NCBI GenBank assembly: GCA_004380135.1
Contig: QXCR01000124.1
Span: 1-64,000, forward strand
From: Stemphylium vesicarium
Lineage: Eukaryota; Ascomycota; Dothideomycetes; Pleosporales; Pleosporaceae
Length of the DNA stretch: 64,000 nt
Direction of reading: 5' to 3'
Shown here: positions 33,704 to 45,719 of the stretch, piece after piece
Layout: each line of letters starts with the position of its first letter
How positions within the stretch are numbered: position 1 is the first letter of the stretch
Position numbers and translations under genes: made by a program
The notes under the pieces: model-generated
Databases searched by the model: none
The model's input: only the letters and a program-made list of their open reading frames with translations
Told to the model about the DNA's origin: nothing

Positions 33704-33780
33704 ACTCCATTGACTGCGATTTCTGATGAGCCGAGAGCGGAGAAGGGCCCGGCGTTGCTGGAGTCGAGTATGTAAACATT
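33704..33780 (+). pseudogene. Relic of a second PKS-reductase 3' end
   Basis: This stretch is a diverged copy of the PKS 3' end (33282-33357). It shows tctgatgagccgagagcgga against tttgatgagccgggagtgga, then a ggcccggcgttgctggagtc counterpart, and ends with its own in-frame stop TAA after SDEPRAEKGPALLESSM. No further upstream similarity to the PKS was found before 33700. It is either a small duplication of the terminus or what is left of a deleted second PKS. Confidence 0.7.
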
Positions 33781-34010
33781 TTGCTGCGCGAATGGGGTGA
33801 AAGAAGTTGGGGTGATGATGCCAAATGGGAAAGACAGGAGGTGCGGCGCGATTACGCGCTAGCAAAAGCTTAGCGTTCTCGCAATTACTCGCGTGAATGT
33901 CAGCTTAGTGTACGTCATGTTCTTTGACGCGCCCCGCCAAATCTTGCCCTCCATTTCGCAATCACTCTCGATTTGTTACCCACGACCACATTTCGCTGGA
34001 TATACGCAGA

Positions 34011-36019
34011 ATGGCGCAGAAATTTGACGAGCTACTGCAGCGTCCGCTTTATGGTAAGACCTATCCCCGCCATTCGCGACCAAACTAACGCGTGCAGTCT
34101 TCGATTTACCGGAGGAGCTCTTGTCCACCCTCACATTGAAGGACCAGCCCGAACGACCGCCTCCCGAAACGACGCCACTAGCATCCGAAACTCCAACTGA
34201 ATCCCCCGAAAAGGTCGAAAGCGACGATTCTAGCCCCGCCAAAGCGACCTCGTGTAACCTCTGCGGCCTCAGTTTCGCCTCTCTTGCCGACCAGCGCAGT
34301 CACGTCCGGTCGGACCTACACGGCTACAACTTGAAGCAGAAGATAAAGGGCGCGAAGCCAGTGGGCGAGGCGGAATTTGAGAAGCTCATAGGAGATCTGG
34401 ATGAGAGTATATCAGGCTCTGAGTCATCGGAATCGGACGAGGATGAGGACGAGGAAGATGGGAGCAAGGCAAAAGACAGTACGCTGAGCGCGCTCTTGAA
34501 GAAGCAGGCAAAGATCTCAGATCCAGAGTTCGACGAATTTGCTGCGCGGAAGAAGCAGAGAGGGCCTGGGAAGCCTCCGTTGCTGTGGTTCACGTCACCA
34601 TCGATACCCGACAACATGTCGCTGGGCGTTTATCGCGCCATATTCTCCAACGTGGAGCAAGAGGAGGAGTCACACATCCTGGAAACAATCCGCAAGAAGC
34701 AGCTATCTCCAAAACAAGCCCCGAAGATCAAGGCAAACGAGGGTGGTGTTCCGCTCCCTGAAACCGACATTGGGCCGCATTACTTCCTCTGTATGATTGG
34801 TGGCGGGCATTTTGCAGCCATGATAGTAGCATTGGCACCCAAGACAGGGAAGAAGCATACCGGAGCCGATGAGCGATCAGCGACTGTCATTGCGCACAAG
34901 ACTTTCCACAGATATACGACTCGAAGGAAGCAGGGTGGTTCCCAATCGGCCAATGATAACGCGAAAGGAAACGCGCACTCTGCCGGTTCTTCAATACGTC
35001 GCTACAATGAGACTGCGCTCATCAACGAAGTGCGCGAGCTGCTAAGTAGCTGGAAGAGCATGATTGACACCTCGGAGCTCATCTTCGTACGCGCAACCGG
35101 CGCGACCAACCGGAGAACGCTTTTCGGGCCATACGAAGGCCAGGTGCTGCGACATAATGATCCAAGAAACCGAGGTTTCCCGTTCAGCACACGGCGCGCC
35201 ACACAAAAAGAGCTAATGCGCGCCTTTGTCGAACTCACCCGGGTGAAGCAGAGCACGATTGACGAAGTTGCGCTTGCTGCTCTGAATGCGCCACCGAAAG
35301 AGGCTGTAACTGCAACACCAGCTCCGGCCAAGCCCAAGCCCCGGAAGCCAACCAAGGAAGAAGAGGCTGCATCACTACACACGTCACAGATTATGCCAAT
35401 GATCAAGCGATCCAAAGTCCCCGCGCTTCTAAAGTACCTCGAGACCAACAAGATCCCACCCACATTTACCTTTCTGCCTGCGAACCATCACACACCAACA
35501 CCACTACATTTTGCCGCGTCTCTAAACTCCGCCCCCATTGTCCTTGCACTATTGACCAAGGCCGGCGCAGACCCAACGCTGATGAACGATGACGCCCGAA
35601 CACCCTTCACCCTGACCGGCGACCGCGCGACGCGTGATGCCTTCCGCGTCGCGCGTTCCGAACTCGGCGAGTCAGCATGGGACTGGGAGAAAGCCGGCGT
35701 GCCAACCGCCATCACCAAAGCCGAAGCCGAAGCACGCGACGCGCAAGACAAGACCGAGAAAGCTGCAGAAAGCAAGGCCGAGGCTGAGCGCAGGAAAGCT
35801 GAAACTGAGCGCGTACGGAAGGAGAGTGAGGCGGAAGAGATTAGACGGAAGGAGCAGAGGCTGGGTAAGGGTAAGGCGTTGGGCGCGCTTCCGGTTAAGA
35901 CGGGGGCTGATTTGAGAGAGGAGGAGATGAGGGGGTTGACGCCGGAGGCGAGGGCGAGGATGGAGAGGGAGAGGAGGGCTCGGGCTGCAGAGGAGAGGTT
36001 GAAGAGGATGGGCGGTTGA
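34011..36019 (+). CDS. vms1: Vms1/ANKZF1-type peptidyl-tRNA hydrolase of ribosome quality control
   Basis: Exons 34011-34053 and 34098-36019 (44-bp intron) encode 654 aa. In order: a C2H2 finger (CNLCGLSFASLADQRSHVRSDLH), an acidic stretch, and the release-factor-like VLRF1 domain (FLCMIGGGHFAAMIVAL, then RKQGGSQSANDNAKGNAHS). The catalytic loop carries GSQ, the counterpart of the eRF1 GGQ Gln. Then come a coil, two ankyrin-like repeats (TPLHFAASLNSAPIVLALLTK) and a C-terminal VCP-interacting motif of form R-x5-A-A-x2-R (RERRARAAEER). The family releases nascent chains from stalled 60S subunits and recruits Cdc48 near mitochondria. The frame is intact. The start was chosen because exon 1 gives a family-like N-terminus (FDLPEELLSTLTL). 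Confidence 0.9.
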
Positions 36020-36542
36020 GTGGTGCATTGGATTGGCGTATGATGTCTACGCCCATGTTTATGAAACTCGAATGTGAAGAAGATATAATATGCAATGATC
36101 CGGTGTCTATCCATCACAATTACCCTTGGGATTTTCCAAGTTGTGCAGCTTGAGCTACGAATTTCTTTGCAACTTGGATTACACGCGTGCTGGTGCAATA
36201 AAGTCACAGCCGAGAATGGTCAGCATCGGTCGGAACGTGATCGTAATCGCGCGCATGATAGCATTATCTCGACGAGTAGAATTTTAGGCTACCTAGTATA
36301 TTCGCGTACACGAAAACAATGGTTTGTCGTTTTGATAGATGACTGATGGCTTACGGTGGAGCGGTGGGCGCCCGAAGAACGAGCCAAGGAATGTGGAGCG
36401 CATCATCACGTCACTCCTCATTGGCTCGCGGGGCAGGGCTCGGGAAGGAAACGAGTCCGAGTCCGCGTCCTCCGAGCTCGCATCCATAATAAATTGTGCC
36501 CGCGACACTCTGGGGAAGCCGGTACCCAGGTAGTCCGCCACA
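36020..36542. promoter_or_regulatory. Vms1 3' end and DHAD promoter
   Basis: About 520 bp without a gene. ATTATA-rich sequence near 36080 may serve Vms1 polyadenylation. The DHAD start follows a short CA-containing leader. Confidence 0.4.
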
Positions 36543-38397
36543 ATGTCTCTCGCACGCTTTGGAGGTGCTTTGTCGCGCGCAAGATGCGCTCAGCGGCCGC
36601 AATGGCATGCAACGTAAGAATTGCAGGAATTGAAGCTGTTTCCACATACTAATTGCTCATAGACGTGCCCTCTCGAGTTCCGCACTCCGCAACGCCAAAG
36701 CCGACAATGAACTCAATTCGGTCAGCAAGTACATCACCCAGCCCAAGTCGCAGGGCGCCTCGCAGGCCATGCTGTACGCCACGGGTATGAGCGAGGACGA
36801 CATGAACAAGGCCCAGGTCGGCATCTCGTCCGTCTGGTACTCGGGCAACCCATGCAACATGCACCTGATGGACCTGAACAACAAAGTCAAGGAGGGTGTG
36901 GAGCGGGCCGGATTGCTGGGCATGCAGTTCAACACCATTGGTGTCAGTGATGGCATCTCCATGGGCACAAAGGGCATGCGCTACTCGCTGCAGTCCCGTG
37001 AGATTATCGCAGACTCGATTGAGACCGTCATGGGCGGCCAGTGGTACGATGCGAACATTTCCATTCCCGGCTGCGACAAGAACATGCCTGGTGTCATCAT
37101 GGCTATGGGCCGCTTCAACAGGCCTTCGCTCATGGTCTACGGTGGTACTATCCAGCCCGGTTGCGCCAAGACACTCGAAAACCAGCAGATCGACATCGTC
37201 TCCGCTTTCCAGGCTTACGGACAGTTCATCACCGGCGAGATTAGCGAAGACCAACGATTCGACATCATCAGGCACGCTTGCAACGGCCAGGGTGCTTGTG
37301 GAGGCATGTACACGGCAAACACAATGGCAACCGCGATCGAGACAATGGGCATGTCGCTGCCTGGCTCTTCCTCAAATCCAGCCAACTCAAAGGCGAAGAT
37401 GCTCGAGTGTCTGGCAGCGGGTGGTGCTATCAAGAACCTACTCAAGGAGGATATCCGACCGAGCGATATTCTTACCCGCCAGGCGCTAGAGAACGCCATG
37501 GTCGTCATTAGCATCACTGGCGGCTCCACCAACGCTGTTCTCCACTTGATCGCCATTGCCGACTCTGTTGGTATCAAGCTCACCATTGACGACTTCCAGA
37601 GCGTCAGCAACCGCATTCCACTGTTGGCAGACTTGAAGCCGTCTGGAAAGTACGTCATGGCGGATGTTCACGACATTGGAGGCACACCTTCTCTTTTGAA
37701 GTTCCTCTTGAGGGAGGGTCTGCTCGACGGCAGCCAGATGACCGTCACTGGTAAGACGTTGAAGGAGAACCTGGAGAACGTCAGGGACTTCCCTGCTGAA
37801 CAGAAGATTATCAGGCCGCTCAGCGAGCCCCTGAAGTCGACCGGTCACTTGCAGATTCTGAGGGGATCCCTTGCCCCTGGCGGTTGCGTAGGCAAAATCA
37901 CCGGTAAGGAGGGCACCCAGTTCACTGGAAAGGCCAAGTGCTACGATGCTGAAGATGATTTCATCTCTGCTCTTGAGCGTGGCGAGATCAAGAAGGGTGA
38001 GAAGACTGTTGTCGTCATTCGCTACGAAGGACCCAAGGGTGGGCCTGGTATGCCCGAGATGTTGAAGCCCAGCTCCGCCATCATGGGTGCTGGTCTTGGC
38101 AAGGACGTTGCGCTCATCACCGACGGTCGCTTCAGCGGCGGCAGCCACGGCTTCCTTATCGGCCACATTGTGCCCGAGGCCCAAGAAGGAGGCCCAATCG
38201 GTCTTGTCCAAGACGGTGACGAAATCACAATCAACTCTGATACCAACGAACTCAACATTGGTGTTAGCGAGCAAGAGCTCGCGGAGAGGAGGAAGAAGTG
38301 GACTGCACCTGCGCTCAAGTACCAAAAGGGTACGCTCTTCAAGTATGCGCGTTTCGTCAAGGACGCTAGCCAGGGTTGCGTCACGGACTCTGAATAA
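36543..38397 (+). CDS. ILV3: Dihydroxyacid dehydratase, mitochondrial
   Basis: Exons 36543-36613 and 36663-38397 (49-bp intron) encode 601 aa. The N-terminal about 25 residues (MSLARFGGALSRARC...) are Arg/Ala/Ser-rich, a mitochondrial presequence. The IlvD/Edd core carries the Fe-S cluster cysteines, including GNPCNMHL, GCDKNMPG (Cys161) and GACGGMYTANTMA (Cys236). Later motifs are ITGGSTNAVLHLIAIA, SGGSHGFLIGHI and PEAQEGGPIGL. It converts 2,3-dihydroxy-isovalerate and -methylvalerate to the 2-keto acids of valine and isoleucine synthesis. Length and motifs are normal for a primary-metabolism gene. Some fungal clusters carry a second DHAD as a resistance gene, but nothing here suggests that. 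Confidence 0.95.
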
Positions 38398-38905
38398 TCT
38401 TTTATCGATACGATGTTACGCTATGTTCTGAGGAATTTTTGTATGTATATACGTAGAGTTAGTGGACCTGGGAAAAGTTGCGAGGAGTTTGTTCACGTTA
38501 TTTGTAGTTATGAAACTTGAATTGTTGATAGTCGCTTATGCATCGTGGTTTCCTGGTTTGTGGCGCGAATGACATTGTTTGGGTTTATTCGTCTTGTGGC
38601 AGTTACGAGACGACCCAGGCGTTATTTGTGACCTCACGACCACACTCATTGTCAAAATACCATCTTGTTCTTAGTCCACAATCACCTAACCCTCATTAAG
38701 CTGCAATTAATCCGTCACAATCAGTTTAATGACATTCACGACACCCGTAAATCGAGAATTGATTGCTTTTCTCATCACTCGGGTTATGAGCAAGCGACCA
38801 GTCTGCCGTTGGATAACTGCATAAATACGCAACAGATTAACAGCTTCATCATGTTCTGCACCGACCGTCGACACACATCAGATCACCACTCTTCTGCATC
38901 CAGCC
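38398..38905. other. Intergenic after DHAD
   Basis: Contains the DHAD 3' UTR and the upstream flank of the decayed gene at 38906. Nothing else was recognised. Confidence 0.4.
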
Positions 38906-39787
38906 ATGAATCCACCTACCTAGGATCCGGCGCAGATCCCGCAGATCGAATCTTCCATAGCTTTGGAAGATGGCATCATTCGATTTATTCAGGTGCATAC
39001 ATCGACTAGGATGACCCATCTTGTCGAGGCCAATATGACCGCAGTCTCTGATCCAACATCTTACTTCTTGCCTGCGAACCCCCTCATAGCTCTCAGCCCC
39101 CCCTCTTCTCTAGTTCCACAGTTGAGCACCAGTCAAGAAGTGTTCGGATCAAGGGGGCAGTGCTGAAGGCACTTACGTACGTGCGAAAGTTGGGCTCATC
39201 AGCAGATCATGCTTCCAGGAAACGGGTTAAAGAGCAAGCTGTAATGCAAAGTCGCGACTTTCAATTACATGTCAGATTGGAGTGGCAGCCAATGATTTCC
39301 TGGCCCCTAGAGCAACGGGTTGAATTCAACCTAGAGCAAGCAGTCAAAGGGGTAATGCTAATGCAAGAGGCTAAGCCACAGAAACATACTTCGCCAACGG
39401 CACAGCAGCCCGAGAGTTCGACCTCAACAACCTCTGCAGCGGTCGGTGGACCCCAGGACATGCAGCGCGTCATCCACCAGCTTATTGCCCCAGCTTTAAC
39501 TCACCAACGCATAGCTCTAGACGTTGTGCGCATGGAGCTGGAGAATGCAAACTTGCACTGGGCGCAAAACGAGCACAAGGCGTATACTCTCGACTTCATC
39601 CAGGATACGCTCACAAGGAGAGTGCTCCACACGGCGACCACCGTGTTCGTGCTGTACAGGCGATTGATGCATTCATCGCAGCTTCTCAAGAGAATTGCGT
39701 CGGAACGACAAGGCACAGAAAAAGACGGAGCTCATGTCTGAGCTCGATAGGGCTGTCGAGATTCTCGAGCGACTCGGGCTGGATTGA
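38906..39787 (+). pseudogene. Unknown gene with one stop and two frame breaks (probable pseudogene)
   Basis: Coding-like sequence runs from ATG 38906 to TGA 39785-39787 but needs three corrections. A TAG at 38921-38923 follows MNPPT. A frame change at about 39148, in a run of five Gs, is needed between STSQEVFGS and AVLKALTYVRK. Another near 39690 leads into the C-terminal coil KTELMSELDRAVEILERLGLD. The longest intact frame is 39160-39741 (193 aa), with helical, Gln-rich character. I could find no GT-AG introns that repair the breaks. I do not recognise the family. Homopolymer sequencing errors are an alternative for at least the first frame change. Confidence 0.5.
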
Positions 39788-41561
39788 GGTCCTAGGAGAA
39801 AAAGTAAGCAGTAGTGTTTAGGTGCCGCAATACCCTGTCAACGTCCCCATCACCGCGCAATCTATTCCGCATCTCCCACCGTGCAACCATTCGCCGCAAA
39901 TGCCGTGCAGTCGCGTCCATGATCCCATTTCCCCTGAAGCTTGACCCCTTCGTTCAGCCACGCTCACATCAGCACCGTCATCGCGGAATCGCGGCAATGG
40001 AAATGCTTACGGCTAAAGACAAGCATGGGCCGTCTTTCGACATGCCAATTTGACATTGAAGCTTGATAGCAAGGCAAGAAAAATTCGCCCCATCGCGTGA
40101 TGGATACCAGACCTCAGCAGGGCGAGCTAAGGGGCTAGCAGAGCAAAGTAGTACTCTGGCGGCTTGTTTCACCAGCAAATGTGTAGGAACGGCAAGCAGA
40201 GCTCCCGTCGGCAACTTCCATCACGCCAGGCAATGTACTCGCATCGATGGCGGAAACAGTGGGTGGTGGTTCTCTTCTCGGCGAGGCTATCGACTTTCCA
40301 GGTGACTGCTGATCGCCCCCACGTGGTGCTAGTACTAAAACGTTGCCAAGAAGACAGATCCTCCGGCCAAATCTCACAGCGCTGACAATCGCATCCGTTT
40401 TGAGAACAATTATCAGCGAGCGACGCTTGCATTCAACCGCTGACCGTATTCCACTTGTAAGCAGCATCGAGATTCGCCATATCGAACAAAACACGCCAAG
40501 GCCTGGTATCATCAAACACGGTCGACCATGGAAACTCAATCTGTCCGACCTTGGCCGCACTAACGACGAACCTGTCGATGACGCTGGAGTATATTGTCCG
40601 GAAGGCGGATGATCGACGTCTAGATGGAGGCCGTGCTGCAAGGATGCGGATCTTCAGGGGAGGAACGTGGTGGGCAAGCTCGGGCAACAGGCAAAAGCAA
40701 AATGTCGCGCCCCTGCATGCAGCGCGCACGCGTGCTGTACACTACATACGCGTCTACTGACTCCTGCATCAGTGCATCGACCCCTTTGTACGGTTTCGAA
40801 ACAGAATTTCTCCGATCGGAGCGATAGGCAAAAGAAATATCGTCATTGCCACGAACATGTTCAACCCAACAACTTGACATGTTTTACGAAAGACTGAAGA
40901 TGGATTTGACATTTGTGGCGTCGACCAGGCTTGCGCGACTCGAAGCAGCCAACCCGGGAAGTTTGATGGCCGGGCGCCACCACCCAGACGGAGCTAAACA
41001 AGACGTCTCACTACAGCTCTACAGCAGCGAGCTCTACTAAGCCCTGAGTCATTCGATTGTACCCCAGAGAAACGGGTAACTACTGCCCCCCCATTAAAAG
41101 TAATAAACTTCCTCGACGACCTCCATCGCGTCCTGATTGGGAGCCTGTACCAAAGCGGATACCCTGTAATGGAGATCGTCAGAGCTTCCTGCCTACTCTA
41201 GCCAGGGCAGCGACCAGAAGCAGGGGACCTGCTCCAACCCATGGTAGGGCTCAAGAAATTAAACTCCGATCTACGCTGTCCAAGATGAGGCTTGGGTAAA
41301 GAGCACAAGCCAGACAGTGGAAGAGATTGATCGACGCCGAAGCCTCTGAGTCGGCAAAGGGATGATGGGGCACCTCCAGAGAAGCTCCGAGAGCATATAA
41401 ACCACATGCCATGCCGCCGACAGTCTACCTCATCCAACGCATCAACTCTTCGTCGCTCTCTCTCTACTTGCTTATTGCATAGTCACTCATTCATTCATTA
41501 CATTACATAACTTAGCACACTTAATTCTTTAATCCACCCCAACCTCACACAAACCGCCAAA
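39788..41561. promoter_or_regulatory. Long upstream region of the repetitive secreted protein
   Basis: 1.8 kb without a supportable gene. Open stretches exist (for example minus 40641-40135) but have no motif. Near the gene are a TGAGTCA (41045-41051, a bZIP/CpcA-type site) and TATAAA (41396-41401) about 160 bp before the ATG. A pyrimidine-rich leader lies between 41440 and 41560. A long promoter of this kind is common for strongly regulated secreted proteins. Confidence 0.5.
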
Positions 41562-43465
41562 ATGCGTTACGCCTTTGCATACTCCATGTTCGCGCTCAGC
41601 GCAACCGTCCTTTCGGCTCCTACTCCCCAGCTCGGTCTGGACGGCGTCGTCGGTACCGTCACAGGTGCCACTGCTGGAACCGGCAACCTGATTCAGGGCA
41701 ATGGCAACGGCAACGGACAGGGCAACGGTGTTGGAAACTCTGCTGGAAACAACAACGGCAATGGCAACACTGCTGGCAACGGCAATGCTGCTGCTTCTGG
41801 TAACAAGGTCGACCTCAAGGGCCTCACTGGTATCCTCGGACAGCGTGATGTTCCCCTCGTTGGCGATGTAACTGGCGACTTGAAGATTGTCAACGGTCTT
41901 ACCAGGCCTGTCAACGGTGTCGTTGGTGATGTTACCAAGACTCGTGTTGTTGGCAATGCTCGCCGCCAGCTCAACTTGGGCAGTCTTACCAACGGTCTTC
42001 CCACCAACGGTCTGACTAACGGACTTCCCACTAAGGGTCTTACCAGCGGTCTTCCCACTGAGAACCTCACCAACGGTCTTCCCACCGACGGTCTGACCAA
42101 GAACCTTCCCACCAAGAACCTCCCCCTTGTTGGCGGCCTCACCCAGCGTGATCTCCCCATTGTTGGCGGTGCTGTCGGCAGCCTCACCAACACTGTTGAC
42201 GGCGTGACTGGCACTGCTGGTGTCAAGACTGATGGTCTCACCAAGGGCCTCAACACCGAGGGCCTCACCAACGGTCTTCCCGTCGTCAATAACCTCGGTC
42301 TCCGCGACCTTCCCATTGTTGGCGGCGCAGTCGGCAGCCTTACCAACACCGTCGACAGCATCACAGGCGCTGCTGGCGTCAAGACTGACGGCATCACCGA
42401 GGACCTCCCCGTCGTCGGACGTGATGTCAACGTCGATGGCCTTCTCAAGGACGTGAACGTTGATGCCAACGTCGCCGGCGTCAATGCCAAGGTCAACAGC
42501 CGTGACATCAACCTCCCCGTCCTTAACAGCGCCACCAAGGGACTGAACGTCGACGGCGTCACCAAGGGCCTCAATGTCGATGCTAAGATCGCCGGCCTGA
42601 ACGCCAAGGTCAACAGCCGTGACATCGAACTCCTCGACCACGTTACCGAGGGCCTTAGCGTCAACGCTGACGTCGCCGACGTCCACGCCAAGGTCAACAG
42701 CGAGCGTGACCTCAACCTCCCTGTTGTTGGCGGCATGACCAACGGCGTCACTGACGGACTCAACGTGAAGGCTGACGTCGCCGGCCTCAAGGTCGCCGTC
42801 AACAAGCGCGACAACGTCGTCGACGGCGTCCCCGTCGTTGGCACCCTCGTCGACCCCGTCGAGCGCCTCCCCGTCGTCGGCGACGTCCTCAACACCGTCA
42901 CCAGCGTCACCGGCAACGCGGCCGGTGTATCCGACAGCGTCAACAGCGTCGAAGGCCAAGTCAAGCCCGTAACCGACGCTCTCAACCCTGTAGTAAACAC
43001 CGTGACCAACACTGCGACCGGCGCCACCAAGCCCATCAACAGCCGCCAGCTCAACCTCGGAAACACCGTCCGCCCCGTTGTCGGCGGTCTCCCCGCCGTC
43101 AACAGCCTTACCGGCACCCTCACTGGCCTCACCGGCACCGTGAACAACCCCTCCGCCGGCACCGGAAACCAACTCCTCAACAACGGCAACGACAACGGCC
43201 AGAACAACGGCAACGGCAACACGGCTGGAACTGGCAATGGAAACGGAAACTCGGCTGGCAACAACAACAGCGCTGCTAGCAACAATGATATCTCTGTAAG
43301 TCCAGAGACTGAGATCCTTGACAATGTCCGCGGGCCCCTGGTTAAGCTGCCTGACACGGTCAATGTTGCGCCTGTCATCAAGTCAGTTTAATTGCTTTCT
43401 CGGTGGCTTTTTGGTGTGCGCTTTTCGATGGATGAATGAATGCTAACTATTTCCAACAGCTTTAG
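41562..43465 (+). CDS. Secreted repetitive Gly/Asn-rich protein with Kex2-like sites
   Basis: The signal peptide is MRYAFAYSMFALSATVLSA. Then come an N/G-rich region (GNGNGNGQGNGVGNSAGNNN), a TNGLPT/KGLT/ENLT repeat block (about residues 138-190), and two longer units starting RDLPIVGGAVGSLTNTVDG. Further degenerate units follow, each opened by R-D (RDINLP, RDIELL, RDLNLP, KRDNVV), and there is a second N/G-rich zone. Dibasic RR (134-135) and KR sites before several units look like Kex2 cleavage points. Two 3' ends are possible: read through to TAA at 43389-43391 (609 aa), or splice GTAAGT (43296) to GCTAAC...CAACAG (43459), giving NDISL and stop at 43465 (579 aa). I favour the spliced form. 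Cell-wall, peptide-precursor or effector roles are all open; no known domain. Confidence 0.8.
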
Positions 43466-44619
43466 AGAGTGATTGTTAGTGCTTGAGATGAAACAGTCCT
43501 GTAGATGGGCGAGCTGATGATGATGGCGGTGGTTGTGCCAGAGACAGAGGAACAAGTGTGGGTTCTAGTATATAATTTATCTTGATATCCCCAATCGTAC
43601 ATGCGTTTGAAACCTTCATCTATCTGCCACTATGGCTTGCTCCCTGTGATTTGGTGTATGTTTCCGTGTTTTCTTTTTCCACCATCCTCAGCTTTTTGCG
43701 TCTTTATACCGGTGATCTACACCTACTACGTTCTTTCCTATTCGGGAAGGTTCAATCACTTTCCCCCCAATGCAGCCTGGAACGCGCGACACCATTCCAA
43801 CATCCCCATCCCCCTACCTGCTCCTCGTTCCGCAGCCATCCGCATCGGCATCCCGCTCGCACCTCTGAATCAGGAAAACATGTACTTAATCTAGCCCCAT
43901 GAACTTCAAAACGCGTCCTCACCCTCGTAAAATGCTAGTTTTTCTCTCTTTCGGGCCGACCGACAGACCGGTTACGGTGCGGTGCGGTGCGGTGCGGTGC
44001 AGTGCCTGTTATCGCAATGAGTGGACCCCATGAACCGTCCTGTCGGGCCTTCCTTGCACAATAAACGCCGCGAACAAGGGGGGAGGAATAAAGCACGCCA
44101 TCCATGCACGTATGTAGCCAGGCACACGCGAGCAACGAGCAAGGGGAGGAAAGGGTGAAGTTCGAGTGTGGGTCTAACGGTCAACGGTAACGGCGAAATA
44201 GTGGAAACACAAGAGTGAAGCCATGACCTGATGGGGAAAAAGCACATTCCCAACAGGACAGAAACAAGCAAAAGCGGATAGGTGCTTGACGAAGCTTACG
44301 TCCGCGGTTTAGTACGAAAGCAGTATAGATAGAGAGTAATTAGGGAGAACGGGGTAAGCACTTGCTTCCTTGTTTGCTTGCTTGCGTACGCGTTCGTCGG
44401 GAGTGCCGAATTCGAGAGATAATTATATTAGCTTGACTAGGACAAAAGGAAAACACGTCCGTATCTATCTAACCGTATGATAATAGCTTGATCATTGTGT
44501 TGTCGCCTAAAAGCTCCGAAAACACCGTGCGCAATTCGCTTCTGTCATCTCACCTCATCACATCTCATGTATGTGCGTGAGCGGTTGGAGTTGTGAGAGA
44601 AGCGAGGGAAGGGGGATAT
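43466..44619. other. Intergenic, convergent 3' flanks
   Basis: Lies between two genes whose stops face each other. It holds a (GGTGC)5 microsatellite at 43976-44000 and T/C-rich stretches near 44360-44390. No gene seen. Confidence 0.5.
43976..44000. repeat. (GGTGC)5 microsatellite
   Basis: Five perfect GGTGC units are followed by a sixth imperfect unit AGTGC. Confidence 0.95.
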
Positions 44620-45719
44620 CTAGTGGCCTCCGGTTGTCGGTAGCTGCGTAACGTGTTAGTTCGCTGTCAAAGTACACTGATCCGGGTATCTGGGGAGCAA
44701 AGTATAACTTACACCAAGAGTCACCTTGAAAGAGTCGTAGATGAGCCATTGGAAGGCAGTCAGAGTACCGATCATGAAGATACGGACGGGGAGGCCGTTC
44801 CAGAGACCGGCGAAACCAATTTTACCGTATATCCTGCCGATAGCCTGGCCTGCGCCTTCGCCGGCTTTGCGATCGCTGTTGAGTTTTGATACCATGACAT
44901 CTGGTGTTGTGTTAGCTTATTTTCCTATACTTCCTTCAAGAAAGACATACCAGCCGGATGCGAAACAACCGCACACCCCACACCAGCAATGTAACCACCG
45001 AGGAAGGAAACACCAGTCTGCTGCAGCGCGCCATAGCTCTCCTTGGGCTTGCCGAGGAAGTTGTAAATCTGCGATACCGTCGCCTCGAACGTCGCAAACT
45101 TGACCATGGTATATGGGATCTGGCGTGCCCAGAGGGGGTAGAGACCCTTGTACAATCCGCCGACTCCCTCCTCCTTGATGACCTTGGCCCAGCCCTCGCG
45201 CAGCGTATTCGCAAACGGCGGCATGGTAGTCTGCATGCGCACCTTGATCGCCTCCATGGGGCACAGCGCGATATCAGCGAGGAACTCGGCGGACGCGGAA
45301 GCAGCCAGATACACGACTGTTTGCGGGGCACCGGGGGCCAGTTTCTCGCCGTAGAGGTACTTGAAGACTTCGTAGAAACCGTATTTTCCCGCGCCTTGCA
45401 TCGAGTAGCCGAAGAAGGTGGGTGTCCAGCCGAAGAAGACGCCGCGGAGTCCTTCCTTGGAGTAAATCATCTTCCAAGCTTGTGTATTGGATTTGTAGAG
45501 CGAGGAATCGACCTGTCGCCGGCATTTTACCTGAAGACGTTGCATGTCAGAGATGGTTGTCGCGAAGTAGCATGAACAACTAACCAGATCAAGAGGCGTA
45601 ACCATCGTGTGCGTAGGTCCGCAAGCAATAATCCCACCCATAGTACACGCCGCAAAGTATGAGCCCGAGAAGAGCTCAATCTTCCTCTGCGGCTTCATCG
45701 CATCCAGTTTGCTCGTCAT
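44620..45719 (-). CDS. MIR1: Mitochondrial phosphate carrier (Mir1/PiC type)
   Basis: Four exons, 45719-45585, 45530-44951, 44900-44713 and 44643-44620, encode 308 aa; introns are 54, 50 and 69 bp. Three solute-carrier repeats carry the signatures PLDLVKCRRQVD, PMEAIKVRMQT and (across exons 2/3) HPADVMVSKLN. GVFFGWTPTFFGYSMQGAGKYG is characteristic of phosphate carriers, as is the short LPTTGGH tail. It imports phosphate with protons into the matrix for ATP synthesis. Length equals the yeast protein (311 aa). It is a constitutive housekeeping gene unrelated to the cluster. Confidence 0.93.

Noticed and set aside
36543..38397. DHAD as a self-resistance gene of the neighbouring cluster
   Set aside because: It is separated from the PKS by Vms1, has a mitochondrial presequence and normal housekeeping motifs. 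The cluster product type is not a known DHAD inhibitor.
40135..40641. 168-codon minus-strand frame upstream of the secreted repeat protein
   Set aside because: No motif and no conserved-looking segment. Plus-strand frames of similar length overlap it.
41529..43381. Two antisense open frames over 540 codons long opposite the repetitive secreted protein
   Set aside because: They mirror the repeated, GC-biased codons of the sense gene, which contain no reverse-strand stop triplets. They have no independent start context or domain, and the sense frame has the signal peptide and TATA box.
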